NCBI RefSeq assembly: GCF_003471585.1
Contig: NZ_QRJO01000011.1
Location: 5,275 to 69,274 of the forward strand
DNA length: 64,000 bases
DNA from: Collinsella sp. AM18-10
GTDB lineage: Bacteria > Actinomycetota > Coriobacteriia > Coriobacteriales > Coriobacteriaceae
Reading direction: 5' to 3'
The position numbers were made by a program, and so were the translations under genes. Within the stretch, counting starts at the first letter, position 1, and each line of letters starts with the position of its first letter. This document shows, piece by piece, positions 35,609 to 46,394 of this stretch. The notes below the pieces were generated by a model that saw only the letters and a program-made list of their open reading frames with translations, made no database searches and was not told the origin of the DNA.

Positions 35609-37444
35609 CAGACCTAAATACTGTTCCCAGAACTCTCGCGAAGTCATGTACGGCATGGCATCTTTCCACGCCCCCCTGACGCTCTTGCCTTCTTTACGAT
35701 ATCGCGTCATCAGTTCGTGCTCTCGGCGCCGAATACTCTTGAACCGCAATCGATCCATCGTACGGACCGACCCCTTCTCGCGAGTCGGATCCAGAAAGAC
35801 CAACGTCATGCAACGCGTCGAGTTGCCCTCAAGCGTACAGCTGCCGTTCTTGACCACATAGCCGGGCTTTCCGCGCAACAGCGCATCGGGAAGATAGTGC
35901 TTGTCGTAAGGAATAGATCTCCAGTACTTCATAAATTTCGAAGGATGGAATTCCAGATTAACATTAGCGAGCACTTGTTCCGTAACCCCAGCCTTGCGAA
36001 GAAGCTCTGGATCCATTTCGGAAACAGGAATCAGCTTTTCGTTTAACTTACCCTTGCCGATCATCGTCGCGGCGCCATCAAGCTTCTGGAGATACTCAGG
36101 GCCGCGCAGATAGTCCTCAAAGCCGTCAAGGATAAACTCAGCAGCCTGATAATCCATATCGCGCAAATTCTGACGTACCCCTCGCTGAATACGAAGGACA
36201 AACATCTTCTCATCAGCACAATCATCGAGAGCAATCATGGCACAGAAGTTGCGGAAATATTGATAACAATCCACCGAAGCCCTGAAACGCCCCTCAAAGC
36301 TTGCATGCCACACACAAATGCAATTCATGGTCATGTAGACAGGCTTATTGCGCATGCCAAACTCAACGTCGTCACAGCGGATAAAGAAAGGCATGGGAAG
36401 ACCGTTCTTTTCGATAGCCTTCACCGGAATACAGCTATACCACCAGGCTCCGTAAGCCTGGTCAACCTCGACGTTTGTGCGTTCATTTTCGAGGATGTCA
36501 GCCAGCTTGCCAACATTCAAGTCCTCTTTTACGCGACGATAGGCACCAGTGGTCGCCACATACGAAACATCCTCGAACTGACGAGTAGGGTCCTCCATTG
36601 AGAGCATGGCGCCGTTAATAAAGGCATCCTTATACTTGCCTTTAGCAAGAGAGAGGAGATTGAACGTGCGGATCAAACTCTCGGGCATAATAGAGACATC
36701 GTCATCCATCAAAATGATGTGAGTGTACTGATCAGGAGTTTCAGTAGCCGCCATCATTCCACGTGCGAATCCTCCCGAACCGCCCGTGTTGGGGTTCGGG
36801 AGCACGGTGACCAGATCATCGGAAAGCGATGCAAAATCGAGCGTCTGCCCATTGTCGACGACAAACATGTGGAAGTGGTCGCGAATAGGACCGTCCTCTT
36901 TGGAGATGCCCGCTTTAACGAGTTCAATATTCGGAAGAATGTACTGCTCATTCCTAAATGTAGTAGTAGAAAGAGCAAGATTGATCTGGTTAATTGAATC
37001 CTCAGGAACATCAGTCAGATAAGAGGCGTTCAAGAGGCCTACGGAATAGCCCTCATCACTCTCAATCCTAAAACCGATCAAGTCGTAACCGGTTGTATCG
37101 ATATCAATATCGAGAACGCAAGGAACAACTTCATCGCCATCAAAAGGATTCGATTTAAGCTCGACAGGATTCAGCTCGCTAGATCTCACTCCATGAACGA
37201 CAACCCGGCCCCTGCCAAATAAAGCCATATGCAAGACAACGCCGTCAACAGATGCATACTGATGCCATTTGCCAGCAGATAAGCCATTCACATACGTCAG
37301 AAAGTCAACATTTCCATTGATATGAAGTGAATGAAAATCGTCACTATATGAGGTATCACCGGAGAGCACGCGATAGTAGAGTTCGGGAAAATCCTTTGCA
37401 TGCTTTTCAACTTCAAGTACAACATTCGCAAGTTTAAACTGCAT
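35603..37444 (-). CDS. GlfT2-like galactofuranosyltransferase (paralogue 1)
   Basis: A 613-residue protein. A beta-rich N-terminal domain (1-150) leads to a GT2 catalytic domain from about 155: ALSTTTFRNEQY, FVVDNGQTL, NPNTGGSGGFARGM, metal-binding LMDDDV and the WWYSCIPVKAIEKNGLPMPFFIRCDDVEFGMR segment, then a helical C-terminal domain. This matches the mycobacterial GlfT2 family that adds UDP-galactofuranose to galactan. With glf nearby, the donor is very likely UDP-Galf. I start at MQFKLANVV (37442-37444), with AAGG eight bases upstream. The last bases overlap the terminator. Confidence 0.88.
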   Translation of the reverse strand: MQFKLANVVLEVEKHAKDFPELYYRVLSGDTSYSDDFHSLHINGNVDFLTYVNGLSAGKWHQYASVDGVVLHMALFGRGRVVVHGVRSSELNPVELKSNPFDGDEVVPCVLDIDIDTTGYDLIGFRIESDEGYSVGLLNASYLTDVPEDSINQINLALSTTTFRNEQYILPNIELVKAGISKEDGPIRDHFHMFVVDNGQTLDFASLSDDLVTVLPNPNTGGSGGFARGMMAATETPDQYTHIILMDDDVSIMPESLIRTFNLLSLAKGKYKDAFINGAMLSMEDPTRQFEDVSYVATTGAYRRVKEDLNVGKLADILENERTNVEVDQAYGAWWYSCIPVKAIEKNGLPMPFFIRCDDVEFGMRNKPVYMTMNCICVWHASFEGRFRASVDCYQYFRNFCAMIALDDCADEKMFVLRIQRGVRQNLRDMDYQAAEFILDGFEDYLRGPEYLQKLDGAATMIGKGKLNEKLIPVSEMDPELLRKAGVTEQVLANVNLEFHPSKFMKYWRSIPYDKHYLPDALLRGKPGYVVKNGSCTLEGNSTRCMTLVFLDPTREKGSVRTMDRLRFKSIRRREHELMTRYRKEGKSVRGAWKDAMPYMTSREFWEQYLGLK

Positions 37445-37476
37445 TTTAAATACCTTAATCAAAGCCGTTGTAACTA

Positions 37477-38664
37477 CTAATTACATTCGTCGACAAACTT
37501 TGCCATCGCGGAGCGAACATCGGGATCAGACAAAACATCCTTTGCAAAATGATCATGCCCACAGATGTCCATTGGCATGTAAGGCCATCCAGGATAGCAA
37601 TCATCAGCGACCCTTTCCGCTTTCGCGGGAACCAAAAAAGAGAAGCTGTCAAACGGATGCTTTCTTACGGGAAGGATATCGTTGCGGTCCCAAATTATTT
37701 TACGTTTAGGGGCATCAAAAATGTTATCAATCGCGTATGCAAAATCACCACGAGACTCATCGGTTAACAAACCTAGATCATGAGCCTTTTCGTTAAACGA
37801 ATCGAATACGCTCTGGACAAGATCAATCTCCGCAGAAGAAACAACTGTTCTCTGAGCTTCCAAGTCAACATCTCCGCACTGCACGCTAAGACCACTGTGT
37901 GGATGAACCATCCAAGGATTATCTTTCCAAAAACTAAACTCACGTTCATTTTTGTCAAAGAAATCCATAAGCTCAATTCTGAGTTGCCTAAGTTGATCGT
38001 TCGCGCGCTTGGAATTCTCGGCCGCCCGGTCGTAAATCGAAATGTCCACAAAACAAGGTATAAGCGAATTAGTTGAACAAAAGCGAACTTGACGACACTT
38101 TACAAACCAGTCATATACGAGGGTGATTTGATATTCAGGGTCGTCTATTAAAGCGGCAGTGAGCTTATCCACATCGGACCTAAGCATGCAGATATCAATA
38201 TCGTCGTCCCAAGGAATAAAACCCGATCGAGACAAGGTGCCAACAAGAGAACCATAAGAAAGCCAGTATTGAATATTATTGGCAACACAAATCGCGTCTA
38301 GCTTACTCATCAAGGCCGCGTTTGCCTGCTGCATCAATCGAATATCACCCTCGGCGTCGGGTAATGCATCAAAGATTTTGCAACGGAGCTCAAAAGGGGT
38401 GAGATCGGGGTACGCACGTCGCGCTAACAATTCAAAGCGAAGCCTCATTTGTTCTGACAGACTTTGTTGGCGTTGCTTGAGCAATTCAATTTCTGGAAAT
38501 AGCCGAGTATCGAATTTGTAATTGATATTCATATTGATACCGTTATCGGCCTGCTCAATACGTGCGAAAACCTCGTCAAAACGACGGTCCATATCCTCAT
38601 GCATAGCATGCAACGATCGGGATGAGCCAGGGAGGATCTTTTTAATAGTAGAAAGCAAGGACAT
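37477..38664 (-). CDS. LicD family nucleotidyl/phosphotransferase
   Basis: A 395-residue protein. A helical N-terminal region (1-110, with coiled-coil-like MHEDMDRRFDEVFARIEQ and KQRQQSLSEQMRLRFELL) precedes the LicD core YWLSYGSLVGTLSRSGFIPWDDDIDICM, with the metal-binding D triplet. LicD enzymes attach phosphocholine or other phospho-substituents to surface glycans. No choline uptake or licC-like gene is in view, so the group transferred is unknown. It lies between two GlfT2-like genes, suggesting it decorates the same galactan-like polymer. Confidence 0.85.
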   Translation of the reverse strand: MSLLSTIKKILPGSSRSLHAMHEDMDRRFDEVFARIEQADNGINMNINYKFDTRLFPEIELLKQRQQSLSEQMRLRFELLARRAYPDLTPFELRCKIFDALPDAEGDIRLMQQANAALMSKLDAICVANNIQYWLSYGSLVGTLSRSGFIPWDDDIDICMLRSDVDKLTAALIDDPEYQITLVYDWFVKCRQVRFCSTNSLIPCFVDISIYDRAAENSKRANDQLRQLRIELMDFFDKNEREFSFWKDNPWMVHPHSGLSVQCGDVDLEAQRTVVSSAEIDLVQSVFDSFNEKAHDLGLLTDESRGDFAYAIDNIFDAPKRKIIWDRNDILPVRKHPFDSFSFLVPAKAERVADDCYPGWPYMPMDICGHDHFAKDVLSDPDVRSAMAKFVDECN

Positions 38665-38727
38665 GGCTTAACCTTCGCAACGACAAACAATGAACGAAGC
38701 ACAATTATTCATATGATACAAAAGAAT

Positions 38728-38754
38728 GAGTGGGTCCCACCTTGAAACCCACTC
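38728..38754 (-). terminator. hairpin after the second GlfT2-like gene
   Basis: GAGTGGGT pairs with ACCCACTC with an 11-base loop; the minus-strand 3' side reads ATTCTTTTG, a weak T-tract. Confidence 0.55.
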
Positions 38755-38763
38755 ACATGAAGA

Positions 38764-40644
38764 CTAATCCGACGCCTCTTTCAAATACTGTTTCCAGAAA
38801 TCGATCGAAGTAAAGACATCTCTATACGAAGCGTATTCGGTATAAATCTTATCTTTGTTACGCTTGAATTCCTTCTCGGCTTTACGAAAACGACTCCAAA
38901 CCTCTTTGAATCGCTTCTTATCCATATGTCTAATGGCACCCTTTTTATTAGGCATATCTACCACAATAAGCGTGTCAACATCCCTGATTTTACCTGCAGG
39001 ATAAACCCATCCCGCAGCGTCGATGACAGCAACTTTGTCTCTGCGCTTAGCGGAGTCGTTAACAAAACGGTGGCCATTAATGGTCAGATAATCCTTAAAT
39101 GCCTGGAGCCTAGACCTGTCGCCCCCAAGGCTCAAATTGCCAAAAGTCAGTTGCGTCAAGTCGACACCCAGTTCTAACGCCTGAGGGATGAGCTGCTCGA
39201 TGGGAATCAACTGTTCCCTTTCACGATTTGCCGCCATAAAGCGGGATTCAGCGACAGGATGAGAAATCCACTCGGGACCTCTCAAAAAATCTTCAAGACC
39301 TTTTACGGCAAGAGCAGCTTCATCGTAATTAAATTTCTTCAAGTCGAGCTCAACTTCACGACGAATCTCATAAAGAAAATCAGAGAGAGGCGCAGCGCCA
39401 GTTGTCGCCTGACTGATTAGCGTATTTCGGCTTACCTGATAACGCTCCACGGCAGCACTATACTTAAACTTAAAGGAATTATGCCAAACGCAAATACCAT
39501 TCATGGACATGAACTTGGGCTTGCAGCGAAGCGCGTACTCGGCGTCATCCGAACGAACAAATAAAGGCAAAGGCAGCCCCTCGCGCTCAATCGTTGCGGT
39601 AGGTATAACGCAATACCACCAGCCAGCATACTGTTGGGCAGTGTCCTCATAAAGGCCAGTTGGGGCCTTATATATCTCGGTCTCAACGACATCATGAAGT
39701 GAGGTCATATAGCCTGCAGGCTTAAGGGGAGAAAAAGTTCCCTTAGCAGTAAAGAACCCTAAATCCTCGGTACGCAAATTGGGCTCTTCCAAGCTCATCA
39801 TGGCACCCGATAAAAAGGCCTCAGCATATTCTTCTTTGAGAAGAGAGAGCAGGTTGAAAGTGCGGATAAAACTCTCGGGAAGAACCTCGACATCATCGTC
39901 CATCAGAAGAACATGAGTCGCTTTAGGATTCTGCTCAAGTGACTCAATCATCCCCCGAGCAAAACCACCAGACCCGCCAACATTAGGATTTGGATGAACA
40001 GTAACACGCGATGAATCCAGGTTTGCACTATTCAGCGAACGGCCATTATCAATAATGTGTACGTGGAAATGATCAGCAATCTCTTCATCAGAATCAAGAA
40101 TGTTCTTTTGTAAAAGAGATGCGTTACGGACAATATAGTCTTCTTTTTTAAACGTAGTAGTTGCAAGCGCTAGCTCAACTGGATGAATATCCAGTTCTTC
40201 ACAATCGCAATAATAATACGCATTCCGAATATTAACAGGGCCTTCAGTACTGATATTAAAAGCGTGCAGAATCTCTCCCTCACAAAGGGAGAGTTCGATT
40301 TCAGCTGTACTCCATTCATCGGATCGTTGCAAACTAACCGCAGAGCCATCAATTGTAGAAGGATTCCAAGAATAATTATTTGCATACGTCTGCTGAAGCG
40401 TTAAGGCGGAGCCGCAATACTCGATATGAAGATAAAACGCCTTTGCAGTAGTGTACTTTCGCCACTTATAAATGGATAGCGCATTAAAATATGTTGTGAA
40501 ATCAACATTGGTCGATTTCATGATTTCAATAGCGTCATTCGAAGTTGGAATAACAAGACCCTCCGTTGCCCTATAGCAAAGCAATGGATACTGCAACATC
40601 GCATCAGATCCGTTAAAAATCAAATTTGCAAGTTTAAAATGCAT
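38764..40644 (-). CDS. GlfT2-like galactofuranosyltransferase (paralogue 2)
   Basis: A 626-residue paralogue of the 35603-37444 product: ALATTTFKKEDY, HIIDNGRSLN, NPNVGGSGGFARGM, LMDDDVEVLPESFIRTFNLLSLL and WWYCVIPTATIEREGLPLPLFVRSDDAEYALR align closely. The N-terminal beta domain and helical C-terminus are also shared. Two copies could add alternating linkages or act on different acceptors, as GlfT1 and GlfT2 do in mycobacteria (inference). I start at MHFKLANLIF (40642-40644), matching its paralogue. It lies before a strong terminator of the rhamnose operon. Confidence 0.87.
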   Translation of the reverse strand: MHFKLANLIFNGSDAMLQYPLLCYRATEGLVIPTSNDAIEIMKSTNVDFTTYFNALSIYKWRKYTTAKAFYLHIEYCGSALTLQQTYANNYSWNPSTIDGSAVSLQRSDEWSTAEIELSLCEGEILHAFNISTEGPVNIRNAYYYCDCEELDIHPVELALATTTFKKEDYIVRNASLLQKNILDSDEEIADHFHVHIIDNGRSLNSANLDSSRVTVHPNPNVGGSGGFARGMIESLEQNPKATHVLLMDDDVEVLPESFIRTFNLLSLLKEEYAEAFLSGAMMSLEEPNLRTEDLGFFTAKGTFSPLKPAGYMTSLHDVVETEIYKAPTGLYEDTAQQYAGWWYCVIPTATIEREGLPLPLFVRSDDAEYALRCKPKFMSMNGICVWHNSFKFKYSAAVERYQVSRNTLISQATTGAAPLSDFLYEIRREVELDLKKFNYDEAALAVKGLEDFLRGPEWISHPVAESRFMAANREREQLIPIEQLIPQALELGVDLTQLTFGNLSLGGDRSRLQAFKDYLTINGHRFVNDSAKRRDKVAVIDAAGWVYPAGKIRDVDTLIVVDMPNKKGAIRHMDKKRFKEVWSRFRKAEKEFKRNKDKIYTEYASYRDVFTSIDFWKQYLKEASD

Positions 40645-40702
40645 TGAAAACCATCCAAAAAATTCCTGGTGCAACTTGGCAAAATGGCATAAATGCCCAT
40701 GG

Positions 40703-40743
40703 CATTGTTTGCATTCTCACTGATTTTAAGAATGCAAACAATG
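40703..40743 (-). terminator. terminator of the rhamnose/glycosyltransferase operon
   Basis: CATTGTTTGCATTCT pairs perfectly with AGAATGCAAACAATG around an 11-base loop, 12 bases beyond the rmlCD stop. The T-tract is poor, but the stem is strong. Confidence 0.65.
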
Positions 40744-40755
40744 TACTAAAGGCAT

Positions 40756-42204
40756 CTAATCAAAATGAAGTTTTAGCTCTTCCTCCCAGTCGGGCATTCG
40801 GAAGCCGACCGACTCGAGCTTGGAAAGGTCGAGCGCGGAGTGGACCGGGCGCGGGGCGATGGGGCCCTCGGCACTCGCGTAGTAGTCGGCGGTCGAAACC
40901 GGCACGACCCTGTCGCCGTTGCCGTTGGCGGCCTCGAAGACGGCGCGGGCGATGTCCGCCCAGCTCTTCACGGCGCCGGAGCCGGTGCAGTCGTAGGTAC
41001 CGTAGGGGGCGTGCGTCCCCAGCACGTGGAAGATGGCCTCGGCCATGTCGCGCGTGAAGGTCAGGCGGCCCAGCTGGTCGTCGACGACCGTGACCTGCGC
41101 GAGCCCGTCCTCCGGGTCGGCGACGCGGTCGGACAGGCACTTCATCGTCTTGACGAAGTTGTGTCCCTCGCCGATGACCCAGGAGCTGCGCATGATGTAG
41201 TGGCGCGGGCACCCGGCCACGGCGATGTCGCCGGCGGCCTTGGTCTGGCCGTAGACGGACAGCGGGGAGAACGGCTCGTCCTCGTCGTGGACCTCGGCCG
41301 TGCCGTCGAAGACGTAGTCGGAGGACACGTGGACGAGCGTGATCCCGTGCCCGGCGCAGACGCGGGCGAGAAGGGCGGGGCCGGTCGCGTTGGCCTTCCA
41401 GGCGATGACACGGCCCTCGGGGGTCTCCGCTTTATCCACGGCCGTGTAGGCGCCGCAGTTGATCACGGTGCCGTAGAGCGACCAGTCGTACTGGGAGTAG
41501 GCCTCCGGGTCGGACATGTCGAAGGTGTCGATGTCGCAGAAGTCGAAGTCCTTGGCGACGCCGCGCTCCTCGGCGAGCGCGCGCACCGCGCGGCCCAGCT
41601 GGCCGTAGCAGCCGGTGACGAGGGTGCGCTTCGGCGCCATGGGGACGACGTCCCTGAGCATCGGGTGGTTGAGGTCGGCCTCGGAGACGGTGGCCTGGTC
41701 CAGCGGGATCGGCCACTGGATGGCGAGCTCGGGGTCGGCGAGGTTCACGAAGGTGTAGGTCCTCTTGAGCTCGAGCGACCAGTGGGCGTCCACCAGGTAG
41801 GTGTAGGCGGTGCCGTCCTCCAGGGCCTGGAAGGAGTTGCCCACGCCGCGCGGGACGTAGATGGCCTTGGAGGGGTCCAGGGTGCAGGTGAACACCTTGC
41901 CGAAGGTCTCGCTGCCCTCGCGCAGGTCCACCCAGGCGCCGAAGACCGAGCCGCGGGCCACGGAGATGAACTTGTCCCAGGGCTCGGCGTGGATGCCGCG
42001 GGTGACGCCGCGGCTGTCGTTGTAGGAGACGTTGTTCTGGACGACGCGGAGGTCCGGGATGCCCAGGGCGCACATCTTGGCGCGCTGCCAGTTCTCCTTG
42101 AACCAGCCGCGCGAGTCGCCGTGGACGGCGAGGTCGACGACCATCAGGCCCTCTATGCCGGTCTCGGCGGCGGAGAGGTCCTTCTCGAATGCGATGTCTG
42201 CCAT
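40756..42204 (-). CDS. fused dTDP-4-dehydrorhamnose 3,5-epimerase / reductase (RmlC-RmlD)
   Basis: 482 residues. Residues 1-190 are an RmlC cupin (GWFKENWQRAKM, VQNNVSYNDSRGVTRGIHAEPWDKFISV, YVPRGVGNSFQAL) and 192-482 an RmlD reductase (LVTGCYGQLGRAVRAL, INCGAYTAVDKAE, VHVSSDYVFDG, SVYGQTKAAGD). One polypeptide would convert dTDP-4-keto-6-deoxyglucose to dTDP-L-rhamnose. The sequence is strikingly GC-rich, unlike the AT-rich glycosyltransferases upstream in the same operon. AGGAGGGG precedes the ATG. Confidence 0.93.
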   Translation of the reverse strand: MADIAFEKDLSAAETGIEGLMVVDLAVHGDSRGWFKENWQRAKMCALGIPDLRVVQNNVSYNDSRGVTRGIHAEPWDKFISVARGSVFGAWVDLREGSETFGKVFTCTLDPSKAIYVPRGVGNSFQALEDGTAYTYLVDAHWSLELKRTYTFVNLADPELAIQWPIPLDQATVSEADLNHPMLRDVVPMAPKRTLVTGCYGQLGRAVRALAEERGVAKDFDFCDIDTFDMSDPEAYSQYDWSLYGTVINCGAYTAVDKAETPEGRVIAWKANATGPALLARVCAGHGITLVHVSSDYVFDGTAEVHDEDEPFSPLSVYGQTKAAGDIAVAGCPRHYIMRSSWVIGEGHNFVKTMKCLSDRVADPEDGLAQVTVVDDQLGRLTFTRDMAEAIFHVLGTHAPYGTYDCTGSGAVKSWADIARAVFEAANGNGDRVVPVSTADYYASAEGPIAPRPVHSALDLSKLESVGFRMPDWEEELKLHFD

Positions 42205-42218
42205 AGATCTATCCCCTC

Positions 42219-43265
<1,047 letters not shown>

Positions 43266-44165
43266 TTAGTACTCGCGCGGGCTGTTGACGATCTCGCCGG
43301 CGGCGACCTTCTTGAGGTGCCGGCCGTAGACCGACTTGCCGTAGGCCCTCGCGGCCTCCTCGAGCTCGGCGGTCGTGATCCAGCCGTTCTCCCAGGCGAT
43401 CTCCTCGGGCACGGACACGGGAAGGTCCTGGGAGTGCTCCACGGCGCGGACGAACTCAGCGGCCTCATGCAGGCTCTCCATGGTGCCGGTGTCGAGCCAC
43501 GCGTACCCGCGGCCGAGGGTGACCACGGACAGCGTCCCCTCCTCCAGGTACATCCGGTTGAGGTCGGTGATCTCCAGCTCGCCTCGGGCCGAGGGCCTGA
43601 CCTCGTGGGCCTTGGCGGCGACGTCGCCCGGGTAGAAGTACAGGCCGGTGACGGCGTAGGAGCTCTTGGGCTGGGCGGGCTTCTCCTCGATGGAGACGGC
43701 ACGGCCCTCGCCGTCGAACTCCACGACGCCGAAGCGCTCGGGGTCGTCCACGTGGTAGCCGAAGACCGTGGCGCGGCCCGACTCGGCGTTCTGGACGGCG
43801 CGCGTCAGGTGGCGCGACAGACCGTTGCCGTAGAAGATGTTGTCGCCGAGGACGAGGGCGCACGGCTCGCCGTCGATGAAGTCCTCGCCGATGGTGAAGG
43901 CCTGGGCCAGGCCGTCGGGGCTCGGCTGCTCGGCGTAGGAGAGGTTCACGCCGTAGCGCGAGCCGTCCCCGAGCAGGCGCTCGAAGTTGGGCAGGTCGGT
44001 CGGCGTGGAGATGACCAGGATGTCCCGGATGCCCGCCAGCATGAGGGTGGACAGCGGGTAGTAGATCATGGGCTTGTCGTAGACCGGCAGCAGCTGCTTG
44101 GAGGTCACGAGCGTGAGCGGGTACAGGCGGGTGCCGGACCCGCCGGCGAGGATGATGCCTTTCAT
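43266..44165 (-). CDS. rmlA: glucose-1-phosphate thymidylyltransferase
   Basis: A 299-residue enzyme making dTDP-glucose, first step of rhamnose synthesis. [70 protein letters not shown] and [20 protein letters not shown] are textbook RmlA. It marks an abrupt composition change: the gene itself is very GC-rich, whereas the glycosyltransferase ending 16 bases upstream is AT-rich. Confidence 0.96.
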   Translation of the reverse strand: MKGIILAGGSGTRLYPLTLVTSKQLLPVYDKPMIYYPLSTLMLAGIRDILVISTPTDLPNFERLLGDGSRYGVNLSYAEQPSPDGLAQAFTIGEDFIDGEPCALVLGDNIFYGNGLSRHLTRAVQNAESGRATVFGYHVDDPERFGVVEFDGEGRAVSIEEKPAQPKSSYAVTGLYFYPGDVAAKAHEVRPSARGELEITDLNRMYLEEGTLSVVTLGRGYAWLDTGTMESLHEAAEFVRAVEHSQDLPVSVPEEIAWENGWITTAELEEAARAYGKSVYGRHLKKVAAGEIVNSPREY

Positions 44166-44181
44166 TCAATCACTTCCAAAG

Positions 44182-44997
44182 TCAGTGAACGGAAAAATAA
44201 ATCCGTTTAGCAATGTTCCTGATTGAGAGCGACAATTTACGAGCGGTTAAATCAACCGACGATATATTGATACCATCGAGTGAACAGATTGCTCGCACAA
44301 AATCAAACTCATCGCGTTTCAATTGCTCTTTTTTATCCTTAAAAAGTGAGTTCGTAGTAGATTCGTTACACACTCTAAAATAGGAATAAATTGAGTCTAG
44401 ATAGCAGACATCACCATTAAGTGATAGACGAATCCAATACTCCCAATCAGGGGAGTAACACAAAGAATCATTAAAGGGTCCAACCTTTTGCCAGCAATCT
44501 CTACGAAACATGACATTAGAAGGCTCTCCATAAATATTATGAGTTCGAAATGTCTTGCGGGCAAAATCAGAGCCTTTTAAAACCATATCCCGCTTAAAAG
44601 GTCTCCTCTTCATTGTAATGGCACCATTCGAGTCAATAACACATGAAGCGCTGAAGCAGAGGGAGCACTTTGGATTAGCATCCAGTGCTGCAACCTCAGA
44701 CTCAAGAGCCCCGGGTAACAAAATATCATCCTGAAAGAGGAAATGAATATACTCGCCAGAAGATTTCTCAATGGCATTATTCCAGTTTCCAACAAGACCG
44801 AGATTACTGGCGTTTCTAAAAACCTTAATTCGAGAATCCGTTAGCTTGGAAACAATCTCAAATGTTCCATCAGTTGACTGATCATCGAAAATTAATAATT
44901 CGAAATCGCGGAAAGACTGGCTTAACACCGAATCAATTGCCTTCAAAATGTACTTAGCACCATTAAAACAAGGCATCAACACACTAACTTTAGGCAT
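44182..44997 (-). CDS. family 2 glycosyltransferase
   Basis: A 271-residue GT-A enzyme without membrane helices: VSVLMPCFNGAKYILKAIDSVLSQSF, LIFDDQSTDGT, LFQDDILLPGA (DxD-like) and SPDWEYWIRLSLNG. It probably adds a sugar during repeat-unit or side-chain assembly; the sugar is unknown. ATG 44995-44997 has AAGGAGG six bases before it, and the gene overlaps the preceding one by eight bases. Base composition is strongly AT-rich against the rml genes. Confidence 0.86.
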   Translation of the reverse strand: MPKVSVLMPCFNGAKYILKAIDSVLSQSFRDFELLIFDDQSTDGTFEIVSKLTDSRIKVFRNASNLGLVGNWNNAIEKSSGEYIHFLFQDDILLPGALESEVAALDANPKCSLCFSASCVIDSNGAITMKRRPFKRDMVLKGSDFARKTFRTHNIYGEPSNVMFRRDCWQKVGPFNDSLCYSPDWEYWIRLSLNGDVCYLDSIYSYFRVCNESTTNSLFKDKKEQLKRDEFDFVRAICSLDGINISSVDLTARKLSLSIRNIAKRIYFSVH

Positions 44998-45970
44998 CCT
45001 TGTCCTCCTTATCGGACAAAAATTCCTCAATAAAATAGCGAGGACGATGCTTCGTCTCCATATAAGTCTTTCCAACGTACTCGCCGATGACACCCAAAGC
45101 CAAAAGTTGGAGTCCGCCAAGACACCAAATTGACATAATAATGCTTGTCCAGCCAACTTGTACATCGCCAATAAAATGACCAATTAAAAGATATACAAGT
45201 GCAAATAAACTAAAAATAGAAATGATTAAACCGGTGAGAGTAATTATCCTAATCGGTTTAGTACTAAAAGACGTTATACCTTCAAAAGCAAATGACAACA
45301 TTTTACCGAGCGTGTATTTAGATTCGCCGGCAAACCTTTTCCCTCGCGAATAATAGACGCAGCAAGATTTGAAACCAACTAAAGGAACCAAACCACGAAG
45401 AAATAGATTAACCTCACGGAATTGAGACAATGCAAGAACAGCACGCTTGGACATCAATCTATAGTCAGCATGGTTATAAACAGCATCGACACCCAGCGAA
45501 GACTGTAAGCGATAAAAAGATTGTGCGGTAAAACGTTTTAGAAAGGAATCGCTAGAACGATCATTTCGTACACCATATACAACTTCATAGCCTTCGCGAG
45601 CTCTTGAAACCATTTCATCAAGCGCATTGATGTCATCTTGTAAATCAGCGTCCATCGATGCTATTAAATCAGCAAACTCCGCTGCCTTGTGTAACCCAGA
45701 AAGTAAAGCCTTCTGATGGCCACAATTCCTAGAAAGCTTAAGCCCACAGAATAAGGAATTAGATTGATGAAGACTTTCGATGATCTCCCAAGTCTTATCG
45801 GATGACCCATCGTCAACTAACAAAACCTTACTGTTCGCATTAATCTGAGACAATTTTACTAAAGTGGAAAACTTCTCAAAAAGCCTTTTAGAGGTTTCCC
45901 GCAAAACGCTCTCCTCGTTATAACAAGGAACCACGAGATAGAGAATCGGCAATATGTCCATCTTTGTCAT
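44990..45970 (-). CDS. GtrB-like polyprenyl-phosphate glycosyltransferase
   Basis: A 326-residue GT2 enzyme with two C-terminal membrane helices (about 230-255 and 270-295) and KTYMETKHRPRYFIEE at the end, the classic GtrB/DPM-like signature. Catalytic region: LVVPCYNEESVLRETS, VLLVDDGSSDKTWEII, SMDADLQDD. GtrB enzymes load a hexose onto undecaprenyl phosphate. It overlaps the next gene and follows a GtrA-like flippase gene. I use ATG 45968-45970 (AGGTG upstream); a GTG five codons earlier is possible. Confidence 0.9.
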   Translation of the reverse strand: MTKMDILPILYLVVPCYNEESVLRETSKRLFEKFSTLVKLSQINANSKVLLVDDGSSDKTWEIIESLHQSNSLFCGLKLSRNCGHQKALLSGLHKAAEFADLIASMDADLQDDINALDEMVSRAREGYEVVYGVRNDRSSDSFLKRFTAQSFYRLQSSLGVDAVYNHADYRLMSKRAVLALSQFREVNLFLRGLVPLVGFKSCCVYYSRGKRFAGESKYTLGKMLSFAFEGITSFSTKPIRIITLTGLIISIFSLFALVYLLIGHFIGDVQVGWTSIIMSIWCLGGLQLLALGVIGEYVGKTYMETKHRPRYFIEEFLSDKEDKDA

Positions 45971-45981
45971 GCAAGCACCTA

Positions 45982-46374
45982 TCACTTAAATGCCCAATAC
46001 TTACTTAAAATATAATTAAGAGGATAAGTTACAAACAAGTTAAGCAGTGGACCAAGAATAGAAGAAATTCCAAGCACACTAACCCAAAAGTACAAAAGGA
46101 TGTTGTTGATAATCAATCCAGTAAAAGCACTCGAAGCAAGCAGCTTGGAAAAACTTGAAATAAGTGAACTCAAATCCGATCTCTCATTATCAAAAACAAA
46201 TTTATTGTTCCAATAGAAGGAATTGATGACACCAGCAAAATATGAAACTATATTGGCGACAATATAGTTCACTCCAATAAAAAGGAGTGCCGCGTAGACT
46301 AAGTAAGAAACGATTGTATTTGAAAGTCCAACAATCGAAAACTTCAGAAATTGAATCACCGAATCTCGTTTCAT
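45982..46374 (-). CDS. GtrA-like membrane protein (putative lipid-linked sugar flippase)
   Basis: A 130-residue protein with four hydrophobic helices: QFLKFSIVGLSNTIVSYLVYAALLF, YIVANIVSYFAGVINSFYWNNKFVF, LLASSAFTGLIINNILLYFWV and LLNLFVTYPLNYILSKYWAFK. That is the GtrA family, thought to flip undecaprenyl-phosphate-sugars across the membrane. It is immediately upstream of the GtrB-like gene and downstream of a GT-C enzyme, giving a complete three-component set. Start MKRDSV follows AAGGG. Confidence 0.87.
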   Translation of the reverse strand: MKRDSVIQFLKFSIVGLSNTIVSYLVYAALLFIGVNYIVANIVSYFAGVINSFYWNNKFVFDNERSDLSSLISSFSKLLASSAFTGLIINNILLYFWVSVLGISSILGPLLNLFVTYPLNYILSKYWAFK

Positions 46375-46394
46375 TAAAGACCCTTTTCCCACTG

